Shown here: one piece after another, positions 10,901 through 23,032 of the stretch
How positions within the stretch are numbered: the stretch's first letter is position 1
Layout: each line of letters opens with the position of its first letter
Origin: Zygnema cylindricum
Lineage: Eukaryota > Streptophyta > Zygnematophyceae > Zygnematales > Zygnemataceae
Assembly: GCA_037447655.1 (NCBI GenBank)
Contig: JBBHKE010001895.1
Coordinates: 62,001-126,000, forward strand
Length of the DNA stretch: 64,000 nucleotides
Direction: 5' to 3'
Translations under genes and position numbers: made by a program
Notes under the pieces: model-generated
Told to the model about the DNA's origin: nothing
Databases searched by the model: none
The model's input: the letters and a program-made list of their open reading frames with translations, nothing else

Positions 10901-13167
10901 TTTTGCGTTAGAGGATGGATTGTTGCCTTTTTGTTCAAGCCTTGTTTGCTGAAGCAGAATCGCTATGTGTCCTTTGTTTTAGGATTCATTGGTGGAAAAA
11001 CATAAATCAATGTTAACATCAAGGGGAATCAAGGGAATTTTAGAGGCTTTCTGTCAATCATTCTTTTTCTTGGCTTTGTGATGAGGAAATAAATTTTATT
11101 TATTCCCTGTTATGCATTTTGCAGATTTCCGCCAAAGATCGGAAATTGGAAGCACAGGATGTTACAACTCTTCCATATCCTGGCATACCTACAGACCTCC
11201 AGCCTCAAATGATGGCACTTCTTCCTACTTGTGAAGGCTCCAGCATCGTGAGAGAGACCGTTTTTGAAAGTCGTATGCGGCATGGTAAGCACCAAACTCC
11301 CACCTGAGGTTCCTAATATTCTAGCTGCGATTCTCATATCTTCTGCAGCAGAGACAAAGGCAATGGTCGTGGGAGTAGTTTGTAACTGATTGATTGGAAT
11401 TGCTCCTTCCTAGGCGTTACTCCTCTGCTATTCATGCAGAGGAGGTGTCGGATGGAGCATAGATGAAGGTGTTCTCCCTCCCTCTTTTGGGAACGAACAA
11501 CCAGTTTTCAACCAATGCTGGTTCTTACCCACGGACTGGTGTTGACCTGTCTCTCTGGGACATCTTTTGTCAGATTATGATTTTGTCTAGGTTTTGCACT
11601 TCTTGTATAGACCAGTATTTGTCTCGTAAGTCTCGATAAGAAGTGTGTTCTTGTTGAACTCTCAGGACAGTCCACTCCTAAACTGTGATGAGCCACTAAG
11701 GCAAATTACCTTCTGTAATGTGCTGGTATACCAACTTTTGAAGGGCCTGAAAGAGATCTAGCAGGTTAGTCAGCTACAAAGGCTACTCTTTTCTTCGTAG
11801 GAAATGATGGATTACAAAGTACTGTACTGATAGCATCACTTGCTTCATATATGCAGTGGAGGAGCTTCAGAAGATGGGAGCTGACATCAAAGTTACAGGA
11901 AGCACGGCGCTTGTTTGTGGACGGGATCAGGGCAGGTGTGACTTCAACCGAAGCCATATAATGATTTTTTTGAGCATTTTATGCTGATTGTGGAGGTTTA
12001 AAACTAATAGGGTGATTTAAAATTAATAGGGTGATTATATGTACACCATTACTGGCAATACTGGCAAGTAATCACCGCATTTGCACAGAAAAAATAGCCT
12101 TTTGTGCAAAATGGTACAGCATTCTGCACAAATACTATGATTACTCTGCCAGTAATGCCAGTTCTTGTTGGTGGAATCAGTGTGTCATATTCACATTATA
12201 GCTGTGTTCGGTGTTAGACTGCTTTATTTTGAACCCAGTCAGCCAAACCTGCAGCTGAAGCCCTGCACTTGAAGCTACACTTCCACTTGCAACGATCTTT
12301 TGTAAATTGAGTGGGCACTCTGAAAGTAGTACAGGTGGGGTCTCAAAGTTGTCTACAGGGAATGTTAAACACGATTAACATTGTGAATATGATGTAAGTT
12401 TATTAGAAATTGGTGACTTTTTCTAGTAGTGTCTAAGACCAAATCGTTCTGCATGTAGAGAGAATACACACTGGTCAGCTACGTCAGCATTGTAAAGTTA
12501 ATTATAAAAAACGCAAGGGAAAGTGCAAGATGTTTCCCTATTGAGAGGAAATAAGTTGATGTATCATTTGTGCAAGAGTAAGGACAGGGAACTGTTGTAG
12601 TCATATGCCTGGTTGGGAAGCCTTTTTGGTTTCAGTCTTCACCTCACTCGTCTGCTTGAGAAGGGATCCTAGAGCAAAATGGGATTCTTGCACAGCAGTG
12701 TCTGCTTCGCAGATGCTACCGTAACCATATTTCAAATGTGCAAAAACAATTGGAAACCTTCATGAGGTTAACCCATACTGTACCTGTATTATACTGGATT
12801 ATATGCGTACATTATGGATCAATCAGGGATACCGTTTGCACTTGTTTTTGCACATTTGAATTACGATTGAAGCTGGAGATGTTGTGACCTCAGTTGAGTT
12901 TGCTGTCTAGCTTTCAGCCGAGTTTGTTTTGACCCTGATGGATGATTATTCTGTGGTTGCAGTTGTCTCTATGGAGTGCCCGTTACGGCAACAGATCTGA
13001 GGGCCGGCGCTGCCTTGGTTTTGGCTGGAATGGCCGCTGAGGGAGTTACTCACATAGAAGGTGTAAGCCACATAGATAGGGGTTATGAGAAGCTTGACGA
13101 CAAGCTCCGGAGCCTCGGAGCTCGAATCAGGAGGTTGCCGTGCCTCCCTGCCGAGCTTAACTTGTAG
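7913..13167 (+). CDS. murA: UDP-N-acetylglucosamine 1-carboxyvinyltransferase (MurA), nuclear, plastid-targeted, six exons
   Basis: MurA transfers enolpyruvate from PEP to UDP-GlcNAc, the first committed step of peptidoglycan synthesis. Exons: 7913-8766, 9501-9648, 10472-10756, 11125-11284, 11857-11935, 12963-13167. All introns are GT-AG, phases agree, and the join gives 576 residues with one stop (TAG at 13165). Residues 1 to about 140 are Ser-rich with few acidic residues after an MA start, as in chloroplast transit peptides; from about 143 the chain aligns with bacterial MurA (about 419 aa). Key residues are kept: K163 in SGAKN, catalytic Cys261 in [11 protein letters not shown] (the fosfomycin target in bacteria), R266, D453 in PTDLQ, R522 in ATDLRAG and R548 in HIDRGYE. 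The first ATG of the open frame was taken as start; the exact transit cleavage site is not visible. Parts of exons 3-5 recur downstream at 15841-18907. Identity is near certain; splice sites were chosen by frame and homology, without transcripts. Confidence 0.96.
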
Positions 13168-15300
13168 TTTGAAAACCGATCGAAAAGCATGACTAACAAT
13201 TGTGTGATGGGCACAGAGCAGTAGGGAGGTATCTTTATCATTATCGAATCTCATAGTTTGTTTCGAAATTCTTTTTACTTAAACCTGCTGAATTAGTTTA
13301 TGGAACAGTATAGTCTGCCACTGTTGTGATTTTACTGCAGTGGAGTACTCTTTTTTACGCTTTGCAAATCCGTAGTCCTTGTCGTAGTCCCTATCATTCA
13401 TAGTATTTTTCCTCGTGCCTGGGACAAATTTAATTAAAATTAAAGTTAAAATGCGCTATTTGAATGTCCTCAGGCCTATTTCGAAGTGCAGCAGTCTCAG
13501 GTCCACTCCAGTTTAGGTTAGCACCAGTGCTCCTTTCCTTTTGAAAGCGATGTTGAATGGAAATAAACAAAAAAGAAAAAAAACTAAAATAATGTGGAGG
13601 GAGGAAGGAGTTTCTCAACATTGGCTCGCTAATCGCTTCATTTGCCAAAGGCGGGTGAGGTCCAGCTTAGGATCGCGCTGTCAACTAACTTCTATATCAG
13701 CTTTTGCTGCAGCTTCTGTAATTATCAATCTACTTAAACCATTTTTTCCGGTGCAGCGACTGTTTTTGTTCTCATTGTTGTTTTTTGGGTCTCATTGTTG
13801 TTTTTGGTCTAATTTTTGTTGGTGGTTTGTGTGCTGTTTATGGTATAATTATAATTGCTCTTGGTCTAATGTTGTGGTCTTATCGTTGTTGACCCAATCA
13901 TAATTGTTTTGAGTTTAGTTTTTATTCTTGGTCTAATTGTTGAAGCTTGGCCTTTTAGAAAAGAATACTACTCAGGTGTTGTAAAATCTAATCTTGTACA
14001 TTGAGCAAATTACAAGGACTTTAATTTGAAGGTCCCCACAGAAAATAAACCATGGAAAGCTCAGTGATTGGCACGGCTGTGACTGTTAATTCACTACACG
14101 CTGAGATTTTGGGGGGGGAAAGCAATATGGGAACGCAAAGACTGCATGTGAAAGTTTGTTTTTTTTTTATTCCCGGTTGCAAAATGGATGTTGTCTTGCT
14201 CAGTTTAGGAGTTGATCCAAACACAAAGCAGTGACTCGTATAGCTGCCAAAATACACGCTCTGCATGTGCAGAGTGGGAGGGGGGGTTGTTGTAGAGAGT
14301 GATCAGAATGATGATCAAGGCCCTGCAATGGACCCACCTTTGGGGTCACCACTCAAAAAATTCTATTTTGACCCAAAACAGTCGTTTTACTAGAGCCTAG
14401 TCCTTAAAGCAACCCAGCAAATCCCCCAAGCCCGGCGGGCACGCTGAAGGAGACCCGGAACAGGTCAACAATCCATATCAGCAATAGAATATACAACAAA
14501 ATTATCTCTCTTTCTACATATAATAATATGAAGAAGAATGCAAGCTTGCACACGCTGTAAAGTTGACAGACAGAAGCTGGAAATAAAAAGACCTGAGGAC
14601 AAAAGGGGGAGTGCTCTCAGGGCTCCTCTCAAGAAATAGTTTACCACCAGGAACGGATGAACTCATCCAAAGAAACATCCGAAGATCGCTCTCCATTTGG
14701 CCCCAAAGTGCGATTCCTATTTTTAGAGGGATGTGTAGAGTGAGGGAGAGAAGCAGGGGGGAGAGAAGCAGGGGGAGGGGGGAAGGGCAAGCAAGGGAAA
14801 GCAGGATGTGAAGAGGGAGAAAATAAAAGCTAAGGAATGAGGAGAGATAGAGGGTGGGGGAAAGGAGGGAAAGAAGAAGAAGGAAGAAAATGGAGACGCA
14901 CAATGGAATGAAAATTAGTTAGCCATCACAAGCTAACAGAGAGAATCTCTGTAACCTTACACGGGTTACTAAATTCAATAAACAATGGTCGGTACTGGGC
15001 TTAAATCACAAAGGAATGCAAGAGTCAAGACATAGTCAAGGAGTCGCACGGTAAATTGTTGTGAGCCCGGTGAAAAATTATTGTAAATGTTGAAAGAGAA
15101 TGTAACATCTCCAGCTCAAAAAAGGTAGCTTCTGCACCATTACTGCTCTGGCAAACGTCTAAAATGTTTAATAGAATTGATCATTGCAAAGTCTACAATT
15201 ATAAAAATGTCCCTCCCCTTTAAATTACCGCAGGCTTGATGTAGCTCTTTTTCAAATGATCACTCATTGACAAATTGACACTTGTAACGCTACAATACTG
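13168..15300. other. murA 3' flank and spacer, no gene recognised
   Basis: The murA 3' UTR should lie in the first few hundred bases; AATAAA occurs at about 13562 but is not a demonstrated poly(A) site. From 14280 to 15060 the DNA has a retroelement-like look, but I could not pair it with a second LTR. Open frames here have no protein character. Confidence 0.4.
14690..14900. repeat. Purine-rich tract
   Basis: A plus-strand purine run (GAGAGAAGCAGGGGGGAGAG type) of about 200 bp. The long minus-strand frame over it (Ser/Leu/Pro-rich) is a composition artefact. Confidence 0.75.
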
Positions 15301-15599
15301 TAGCCAATTAACTTTAGCGACGTGACACAAATCCGACGGTCCTCCTGAACCTTCATAATTCATCTAACACGATTTTGGTTCTGAAGTTTTCCTTGAATCT
15401 GCGAAAACATCTAAAACCCCGAGATCTAGGTCTAAATGCCTGCTCCATATTTAGCTGCTCCTTCTTCTACTTTGTAAATACGTCGTACACAAGATTGGCT
15501 TGTCCTTCCCAGTTACCTTCGTGAGCATCTCGGTGGCCATCATACGTCGTTGACTGTCTCAGTCCTTAGAGTGCATTCGTCAGCTTGTATGCTTTTGAG

Positions 15600-15835
15600 G
15601 ACCGGATCGATGAAGCCTTTTCCTTTAGCTCCCATGTAAGAATGTTGTCTGACGTCCATCTGCTGTACATCTAGATGGATGATAGCCGCTATAGCTAGGA
15701 GTGACCTGATTAAGTTGACTTTTCACTATTGATGCGAATGTTTCCTGTTTGTCTATTCCTTCCTTTTGTGTGTACCCTTTTGCGACTAATCTTGCTTTGT
15801 TCAGATGCCCATTTATGCCATATTGGTTTTCACTA
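15600..15835 (-). pseudogene. Copia reverse transcriptase fragment
   Basis: On the minus strand the sequence reads KARLVAKGYTQKEGID and then, after a frameshift, DVQQMDV. These are the N-terminal RT words of Ty1/copia pol (compare LVAKGYT and HQMDIKTAFLH in the element at 60635-61265). Only about 75 codons remain, with frameshifts, directly left of the murA duplicate. Confidence 0.7.
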
Positions 15836-15840
15836 GCGAT

Positions 15841-17041
15841 TAGCTGCACTAACAGGCAAACAAACGTTAGCTGCTTGCTTGTGTTTCTTTCTACCTTTCG
15901 ATGCTCTCACTGTTTGAGTAATTTTTCCGTTGTGTGTTTTTTTTTGTTTATGTTTTTGAGATTGGATCGTTGTCTACTGCTTTTTTGCTCTGCTTGCAGG
16001 TATTTTGACTTATTGATGCTCACTGCTTGAATATTCTGAAGGTTTGTTTTTGCGTTAGAGGATGGATTGCTGCCTTTTAGTTCAAGGCTTGTTTGCTGTA
16101 GTAGAATCGCTACGAGTCCGGTGGTTTATTGTGTGGCGTTGGGATTCATCGGTGGAAAAACATAAATTAATGTTAACATCTCAATGGGGATCAGGGGAAA
16201 TGTAATCTTCCTGACAATCATACCATTTTTCTTGGCTCTGTGACGAGGAAAGGAATTTTACTAATCCCCTGTTATGCATTTTGCAGATTTCTGCCAAAGA
16301 CCGGAAATTGGAAGCACAGGATGTTACAACTCTTCCATATCCTGGCATACCTACAGACCTCCAGCCTCAAATGATGGCACTTCTTCCTACTTGTGAAGTC
16401 TCTAGCATCGTGAGAGAGACGGTTTTTGAGAGCCGTATGCTGCATGGTAAGCACCAAACTCCCATCTGAGATTTCTCATATTCTAGCAGCGGTTCTCATA
16501 TCTTTTGCAGTAGCAACAGAGTTATGGTTGTGGGAGTAGTTTGTTGGGATTGCTCCTTCCTAGGCGTTACTCCTCTGCTATTCCTGTGGAGGAGGTGTCG
16601 GATGGAGCATAGATGAAGGTGTTCTCCCTCCCACTATTGGGAACGAACAACCAGTATATAACCAATGCTGGTTCTTGCCCATGGACTAGTGTTGACCTGT
16701 CTCCTGGGACATCTTTATCATATTATGATTTTGTCTAGGTTTTGCACTTTGGATCAGTATTTTATCGTGTAAGTCTCGATAAGAAGTGTGTTCTTGTTGA
16801 ACTCTCAGGACAGTCCACTCCTAAACCGTGATGAGCCACTTAGGCAAATTACCTTCTGTAATGTGCTGGTATACCAATTTTTGAAGAGCCTAAAAGAGAC
16901 CTGGCAGGTTAGTCAGCTACAAAGGCTACTCTTTTCTTCGTAGGAAATGATGGATTACAAAGTACTGTACTGATAGCATCACTTGTTTCATATATGCAGT
17001 GGAGGAGCTTCAGAAGATGGGAGATGACATCAAAGTTACAT
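15841..17041 (+). pseudogene. murA partial duplicate 1 (end of exon 3, exon 4, start of exon 5)
   Basis: It begins in the last codons of exon 3 (TNVSCL), then has the intron and a complete exon 4 at 16287-16446 with intact AG/GT borders. The next intron leads to the first ~42 bp of exon 5 at 17000, where homology stops. Exon 4 is open and differs from the gene at about eight bases, giving Gly-to-Val and Arg-to-Leu changes (CEVSS, SRMLH). Without exons 1-3 and 6 it cannot encode MurA. It lies 2.7 kb past the murA stop codon, so it is not an internal alternative exon, though read-through transcripts could splice to it. Confidence 0.85.
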
Positions 17042-17504
17042 TCATAGTCATCTCTGGTGACGTGACACAAATCCGACGATCCTCCTGAACCCTGAGGATT
17101 CATCTCCATGATTTTGGTACTGAAGTTCCGTTGAACTTTCCAAGAAAGGTAAAACCCCTACTTCTATGTCTGAATCCCTGCTTCTTCTCCTTCCTCATAT
17201 ATTGTTCTCGTTTTTCTCGTTCTCAGTTCCGCTCAGGTTTTCTCTCGCTAACCCGACCTTATATGAACAGGTGGTAGAGTGGTCTTACTGTACTCACCCT
17301 ACCTGAGTATAGGTGGTGATCCTATACTCAGGTGGATCTGCTGAGTATAGTAAGGCTCCCAGTGCCTTTGGTAGGGTGTGTCTTTCAACTTTACGCGCTC
17401 ACCTTCTTAGACCCGGATGAATTTTCCGCCCAATTCCTAATGAGCTGAGATGCCCTTCGGTATCCTGCTTTCTAAATTAGATGTATTTGGGTTAACTGAG
17501 GTAT

Positions 17505-17665
17505 AGTCTTGAAGTCCATCTGCGGTATATCTGGATCAAGAATAGTAGTTACAGCTAGGAGTGCAGTGATTAAGTTGAATTTTACTATTCGTGCGAATGT
17601 TTCCTGGTTGTCTATTCCTTCCTTTTGTGTGTACCCTTTTGCGACTATTCTTGCTTTGTACCTCC
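17505..17665 (-). pseudogene. Copia reverse transcriptase fragment, second copy
   Basis: On the minus strand it reads VAKGYTQKEGIDNQETFA and PQMDFK, the same RT piece as at 15600-15835. It shows that the copia scrap was duplicated together with the murA fragment. Confidence 0.7.
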
Positions 17666-17728
17666 TTACGTGCCGTTTTTTTATCTTAGATATCCATTTA
17701 CATCATGTCAATTTTCACCAAGCGATTC

Positions 17729-18907
17729 GCTGCACTATCAAACAAACAAACCTTAGCTGCTTGCATGTGTTTTTTTCTACCTTTTGATGCTCTTACTGTT
17801 TGAGTAATTTTTCTGTTTTGTTTCTTTTTTTTATGTTTCTGAGACTGGATCATTGTCTGCTGCTTTTTTGTTCTGCTTGCCTATATTTCTACCTATTGAT
17901 GCTTGCTCCTTGAATATTTTTTCTTGAGGTTTGTTTTTGTTTTTGAGGATGGGTTGTAGCCCGCTGCGTTTTTGTTCAAGGCTTGTTTGCTGAAGTAGGG
18001 GTCGTCTCTGGTTGTTTAGTGTGTGGCTTTGTGGATTCATTTGTGGAATACAAATTATTGTTAGCAATTAAGGGAATTTTGCAGTCTTTCTCTCGATAAT
18101 ACCTTTCTTCTTGGCTCTCTGACGAGGAAAGAAATACTATCTATCCCCTGTTACGCATTTTGCAGATTTCTGCCAAAGATCGGAAATTGGAAGCACAGGA
18201 TGTTACAACTCTTCCATATCCTGGCATACCTACAGACCTCCAGCCTCAAATGATGGCACTTCTTCCTACTTGTGAAGGCTCCAGCATCGTGAGAGAGACC
18301 GTTTTTGAAAGTCGTATGCGGCATGGTAAGCACCAAACTCCCATCTGAGGTTCCTAATATTCTAGCTGCGATTCTCATATCTTCTGCAGCAGAGACAAAG
18401 GCAATGGTTGTGGGAGTAGTTTGTAACTGATTGATTGGAACTGCTCCTTCCTAGGCGTTACTCCTCTGCTATTCATGCAGAGGAGGTGTCGGATGGAGCA
18501 TAGATGAAGGTGTTCTCCCTCCCACTTTTGGGAACGAACAACCAGTATATAACCAATGCTGGTTCTTGCCCATGGACTAGTGTTGACCTGTCTCCTGGGA
18601 CATCTTATCAGAATATGATTTTGTCTAGGTTTTGCACTTTCCTGTACGGATCAGTATTTTATCACGTAAGTCTCGATAAGAAGTGTGTTCTTGTTGAACT
18701 CCCAGAACAGTCGACTCTCAAATCGTGATGAGCCACTAAAGCAAATTACCTTTGTAATGTGCTGCTATACCAATTTTTGAAGAGCCTAAGCTACAAAGGC
18801 TACTTTTTTCTGTAGTAGGAAATAATGGATTACAAAGTACTGTACTGATTGCATCACTTGTTTCATATATGCAGTGGAGGAGCATCAGAAGATGGGAGCT
18901 GACATCA
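17729..18907 (+). pseudogene. murA partial duplicate 2 (end of exon 3, exon 4, start of exon 5)
   Basis: It opens with TIKQTNLSCLHV from exon 3, keeps the intron, and has exon 4 at 18166-18325 with intact splice borders. Exon 4 differs from the murA exon by one synonymous base that I can see. The start of exon 5 (from 18875) ends after about 33 bp. The introns are clearly more diverged than the exon, so either the exon was homogenised or it is constrained. The rest of the gene is absent. Confidence 0.85.
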
Positions 18908-18931
18908 TTTTACATTCACAGTCACCTCTAG

Positions 18932-19160
18932 CGACGTGACACAAATCCGACGATCCTCCTGAACCTTGAGGATTCATCTCCATGATTTTGGTACTTTCCG
19001 TTGAACCTTCAAGAAAGGTAAAACCCCTAGTATGACGTCCGAATCCCTGATTCTTCTCCTTCCTCATATCTTGTTCTCGTTTCTCTGTCACTTACAACTC
19101 TCCTTAGTTCCGCTCAGGTCCTCTCTTGCTAACCCGACCTTATATGAACACAAGGTTGAC
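18932..19160. repeat. Third start of the copia-scrap repeat
   Basis: GCGACGTGACACAAATCC and the following ~220 bp repeat 17056-17275 and, for its first ~100 bp, 15314. No murA segment follows this copy, so the tandem array ends here. Confidence 0.7.
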
Positions 19161-22100
19161 TTCTCTTTCCCAATTGCGTCTTGGCATAGCATGAAAATGT
19201 TCCTTCTATGTCTCTGCGGCCAAGTGGCCGTCTTTTCTGTACACAACATAAATACATGCCCTACAACTTCAGATGTGAGAAGTGAAATGGGCTTATCAAC
19301 ATTCCACTTCTTGAACGAAGTCTCATTTTCTAATGCTGTGGTTGTCTGTGTGTTAGCTAGCTGGAAGTGTTAAGAGCCTCTCACCAGAGCCTTTAAATGT
19401 TATCGTTCATGGCCATCATGCTTCTCCTTGTGACCACCAATGGCCTTTTCATCCTCTCAGCGCCCCCGTTCTGAAGTTGTAAAGGTGTCTCTGGTGTGGA
19501 GAGTTCATCCTCTATTCCTTTTTTTAGCCGACTATCTTCAAAATTTTGGCGATAGGTACTCTGCTCTATTTTTGCACCTCGAGCATGTAAAGGAGATTCA
19601 CCTCTTCTCTACCTCTACCTTAAAGAGCTTATTACACTTTCACACCCGCGTTTCCAATCACATGAGGTAGGTGAATATCATTCGAGTACACTAGTCCATT
19701 AAGGTCTCAATTTAGCGATTTCTGTTGTAGAAAGCTACTGTGGTAAGTACCCATGTGTGTGAGTGGACTATATCTAGTTATTCGTCTTCTTTGGGGGTTC
19801 AAAGGGAAGGGAGATGGGAAGAGGGAGAGAGCCGGCCGCTCCCCCTTCCTCTCTCCTTCTCCCTCCTTTTCCTCTCCTCTCCCTCTATTCCCTTTTCTCT
19901 TGGTAAATTTAATCCCTAAGCCTTCATTTTTTACCGGAAGGTTGTGGTGAGGGAAGGAGGAAGGGGGGTGGGGAGGAAGGATAGAAGGGAAGGAGAGGGA
20001 AAAGGGAGAAAAGGGGAATCAAAGTTCACTCTGACTTCACTGTCCCCCTCTTTCCCTCTCTCCCACTCTCACTAGGTTCCTTTCCTCCCTCCTACCTCTT
20101 CTCTCCCTCCTACCTCCTCAGGTTTCGGGTTTTACATGAAGAGTTTTAGGATTTTCTCGTTTATATATTTATTGTATTGGCCTCGCATGTCAATTATTCA
20201 ATCAGTCAAGAATCAATGTGATTGGATACACCTCACATCGATACACCTCTATGGAAAGGTTTGAGTTCCTCTCTTAGAGTGTAGTGAGAAATATGACAGA
20301 AGTGCCCACATGCACTAATATTTTATTAATCGTTTGAAATAACTTTTACGTTATAGAATAAATTGTGAGTTTGTTAAGGTGGCTAAGTTATGGATTTGAG
20401 ACCATAATAATAACAACAATAATACAATCTAAACCTCCTCATGGACTGCCATTGTATGATCTTTATTCAATAGTATCTTCATACTAATTTATACACGGAA
20501 CACTAACTTTTCCACACCTTACCATCATGTAGTTGTTATAGGAAGGCTTCACACAGTCGATGCTTGAACATGCTGGAAGAGGTTTACACTATTTTCAGGT
20601 TTTTATTCTAGAAATCGAATTTCCGAAGTTGTTTGCAGCTCACGTATCCAATGGAAAACCTCAAATACACTAGAAATTCTCTGAAGTCCCTTAAACCACC
20701 CTTTACAACCCTTAGAAATCTGTAGAACACCTTAGAAGCCCTTAGGAAACCATGAGAAAATCTGTCAAAAACAAGTGGCTGGAGTTGGTAGGGAATGCTG
20801 AGCAGATAGTGAAAGGAATGCCCTATCCCTGACAAAGCGTTATTTACTGCCTCCAAATCCGTAAACCTGATTAGGTTTCAGCAAACAAATAAATAATGCT
20901 GTCTTTGGAAGGAGCAGAAACTGCCTCAATTCTTTGAATGAAACGTACGCTAGGTTTGATGACAGTGAAAAAGAGAAATGGCCCGGAAAACGGCATTAGA
21001 GGCTGTAGGATATGGTTCCAAAAAGTGGCAAATCAAGAGATTGCTGGTATTGGCGTGGTTTTCTTGTTTTTTTCCACCTCTCTACCCAGATGGTCTTCCA
21101 TTGCATTGACATATAAGCTGCTTTGACATGTTACCACATCTTTTTAACCCCTTTTATACCGAGATGGTCTTTCTCCGTCGGACTTTCCCAATAAAGTTTT
21201 CCTTCTTCTTAATGTATTACCAATGGTTTTGTTTGAAATTATTTCGCTATCTTCTTCTACGACGCTTCCCCCCCATTAATGAATTATCACCCTCGATTAG
21301 TAAATCAGTACTTTGTTTCGTACTTTTTTCCTCGATCTATTTTGTTGTTACGCTTGTGAAGCTACATCTTGTTATTATTGTTAATAACATTGATTCGGCG
21401 CCCCTAAATTTTGATCCTCGAACTTTAAATAGAATTAATAATTTCATTTTCCTTTACCTTAATATAGGTACAGTTTAATTAGTGTCAATTATTCTAATTT
21501 GAACTGTTTCACATAGCGCAGTGTATGAAATATGTTCTGTAATAAAAACTGCTTGTTATTTTGTTCGATCACAGAGAAAAGGTGTGAGATAAAGGCGTCG
21601 ATGCGCGAAAGTGAGTGGGTCGACACGTGAAAGAGCACTGAGATTTGATTCCCAATCATAAACATGGGGTGAAATTGAGCGAACCTGTTCTCAAATGTCC
21701 TAACGCCGATTATGTTAACACAGACTATAGCGGCTACAATATGGGAATGTGTATCAAAATTAGTGTTAGGTGTGTAAATTAGTGTTAACTTCTGTTATTG
21801 TTGGGCCCTTGAATCCAAAATAGAGTTAATAACAAAACTTGACTATTTATTACCACTAATAGCGATTCACGGTGTACTTCTCTCACTATTGTGATATTTT
21901 AAATTGCCTATAAACTAGAAAAAATAGATATCCGGCGGCCGATTCTTACAGTGCGATATTGCATATTTCATAGGTACGAGAAGTCTGTCGCATCTGACAC
22001 AAAGTACCAATTTAAGTCGTCGATATGGGATGTTTATTTTAGCTCGACGGTTCAGATTTGTGTATGAAAAGTCCAAGAAAATTGTACTATGCGTCGTTTG

Positions 22101-22780
22101 TGACGAGGCATGGCCATACGCAAAGAATCCGGAAGTTTGAGGGATGAAATCTTTGCTATATTTTGTTACTGGGCAACTTAAGGATGATAATAAGACAAAC
22201 CGACATTTTATCTGTAAACTTATGAGCAGACGAAAGCACACTGTGAGTCGCTACACTGCACAATGATAGTGTTTATAAAATTAATTTTGTTGCAGCTTTT
22301 TTTCGCCCAAAATCATAAACTAATGTTGTATACTAAAAACGAAATATCGCTAATATGGAAAGTTTTTATTTAGTGTTAACCACTTTAATCCTATGTTGGT
22401 AAAAATTAGTGTTATGTACGAAAGTCTGTTTTTCTACGACATCTCATTTCTACAATGCTAAGTAAGTTTCACATGTACATCAACTTCCATTACCTGTTAG
22501 GAGTTGGCAATAGCGGGGACATTTTTTAATATATGGAATTATAACAGTGCGAAGTAACCAACAAGATTGTAGAATTTTTAGTGTTACATACCGAGAGCTT
22601 CTTGACGATATTTGACATGTGCCATTTTTTGACATACTGATAATTGATACATTAGTCTAGTATATCGAGAAGGCCAATACTGATGAAATTACAATACCTC
22701 CACACTGGGTTGTCTGTTAACGTACACAAAAAATGTCCTAAAACCAATGTTTGATAAACTTGACTCACCAACAACGGCAT
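19160..22780. other. Spacer with low-complexity tracts, no gene recognised
   Basis: It contains a purine/pyrimidine tract at 19795-20125 and AT-rich DNA beyond. A TACACCGC-family end (GCGATTCACGGTGTA) lies near 21860. Open frames at 19032-19373 and 21128-21478 show no domain, and the latter is hydrophobic low-complexity. I see no gene. Confidence 0.45.
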
Positions 22781-22782
22781 TC

Positions 22783-22854
22783 GAGCTGGTGGTGCAATGG
22801 TTAGCGCATTCATAACTGCAGTGAAAGGTCTTAGGTTCAACTTTTATTTGGCTC
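22783..22854 (+). pseudogene. tRNA-like sequence (tRNA pseudogene or SINE head)
   Basis: A 72-nt stretch folds by eye as a cloverleaf: acceptor GAGCTGG/TTGGCTC (with G-U pairs), D-stem GTGC/GCGC, anticodon stem TTCAT/GTGAA, and T-loop TTCAACT on a weak stem. Box A (TGGTGCAATGG) and box B (GGTTCAACTTT) are close to consensus. The anticodon loop AACTGCA lacks the usual U33. The middle resembles tRNA-Cys (ACTGCAG). A working tRNA is unlikely. Confidence 0.4.
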
Positions 22855-23032
22855 ATCTTTCCCTTGAATGGGATTTACCACTCTATCCCTTGATTCTACG
22901 AATTTTAATATGGTCCCTCCGTTCTTTTTCTATACTTGTATCCGAACTGCAAATGTACGGAAACCTACCTCCCAGCAAATATATTTTGACAATTTTCTTG
23001 GTCACGGAGCGATAACTCGGGCCCTCTAACCA

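Larger units (their letters stand above)
15314..17045. repeat. Tandem repeat unit 1: copia scrap plus murA fragment
   Basis: The unit starts with GCGACGTGACACAAATCC (15316) and runs through copia-derived scrap into the murA fragment. The same junction word recurs at about 17057 and 18933, so units of roughly 1.74 and 1.88 kb lie head to tail, followed by the start of a third. Introns are retained, so the copies arose at DNA level rather than by retroposition. Confidence 0.75.
17056..18920. repeat. Tandem repeat unit 2: copia scrap plus murA fragment
   Basis: Second head-to-tail copy of the unit at 15314-17045. It includes the leader GACGTGACACAAATCCGACG, a pyrimidine-rich stretch, a copia RT fragment and the murA exon 3-5 fragment. 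An insert at about 17270-17350, ending in GAGTATAG-type short repeats, is not seen in unit 1. Confidence 0.7.

Noticed and set aside
14514-14903. 129-codon minus-strand frame rich in Leu and Ser
   Set aside because: Lies on a GA-rich tract; no domain, no upstream signals.
16287-18325. Extra exon 4 copies as mutually exclusive alternative exons of murA
   Set aside because: Both lie after the terminal exon and stop codon of the gene, and each lacks the rest of exon 5 and exon 6. They are downstream fragments unless transcripts show otherwise.
21128-21478. 116-codon hydrophobic frame as a membrane protein
   Set aside because: Composition follows AT-rich DNA; no start context, homology or neighbouring exons.
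22783-22854. Functional tRNA gene
   Set aside because: No U33, a weak T-stem and several G-U acceptor pairs; called only tRNA-like.
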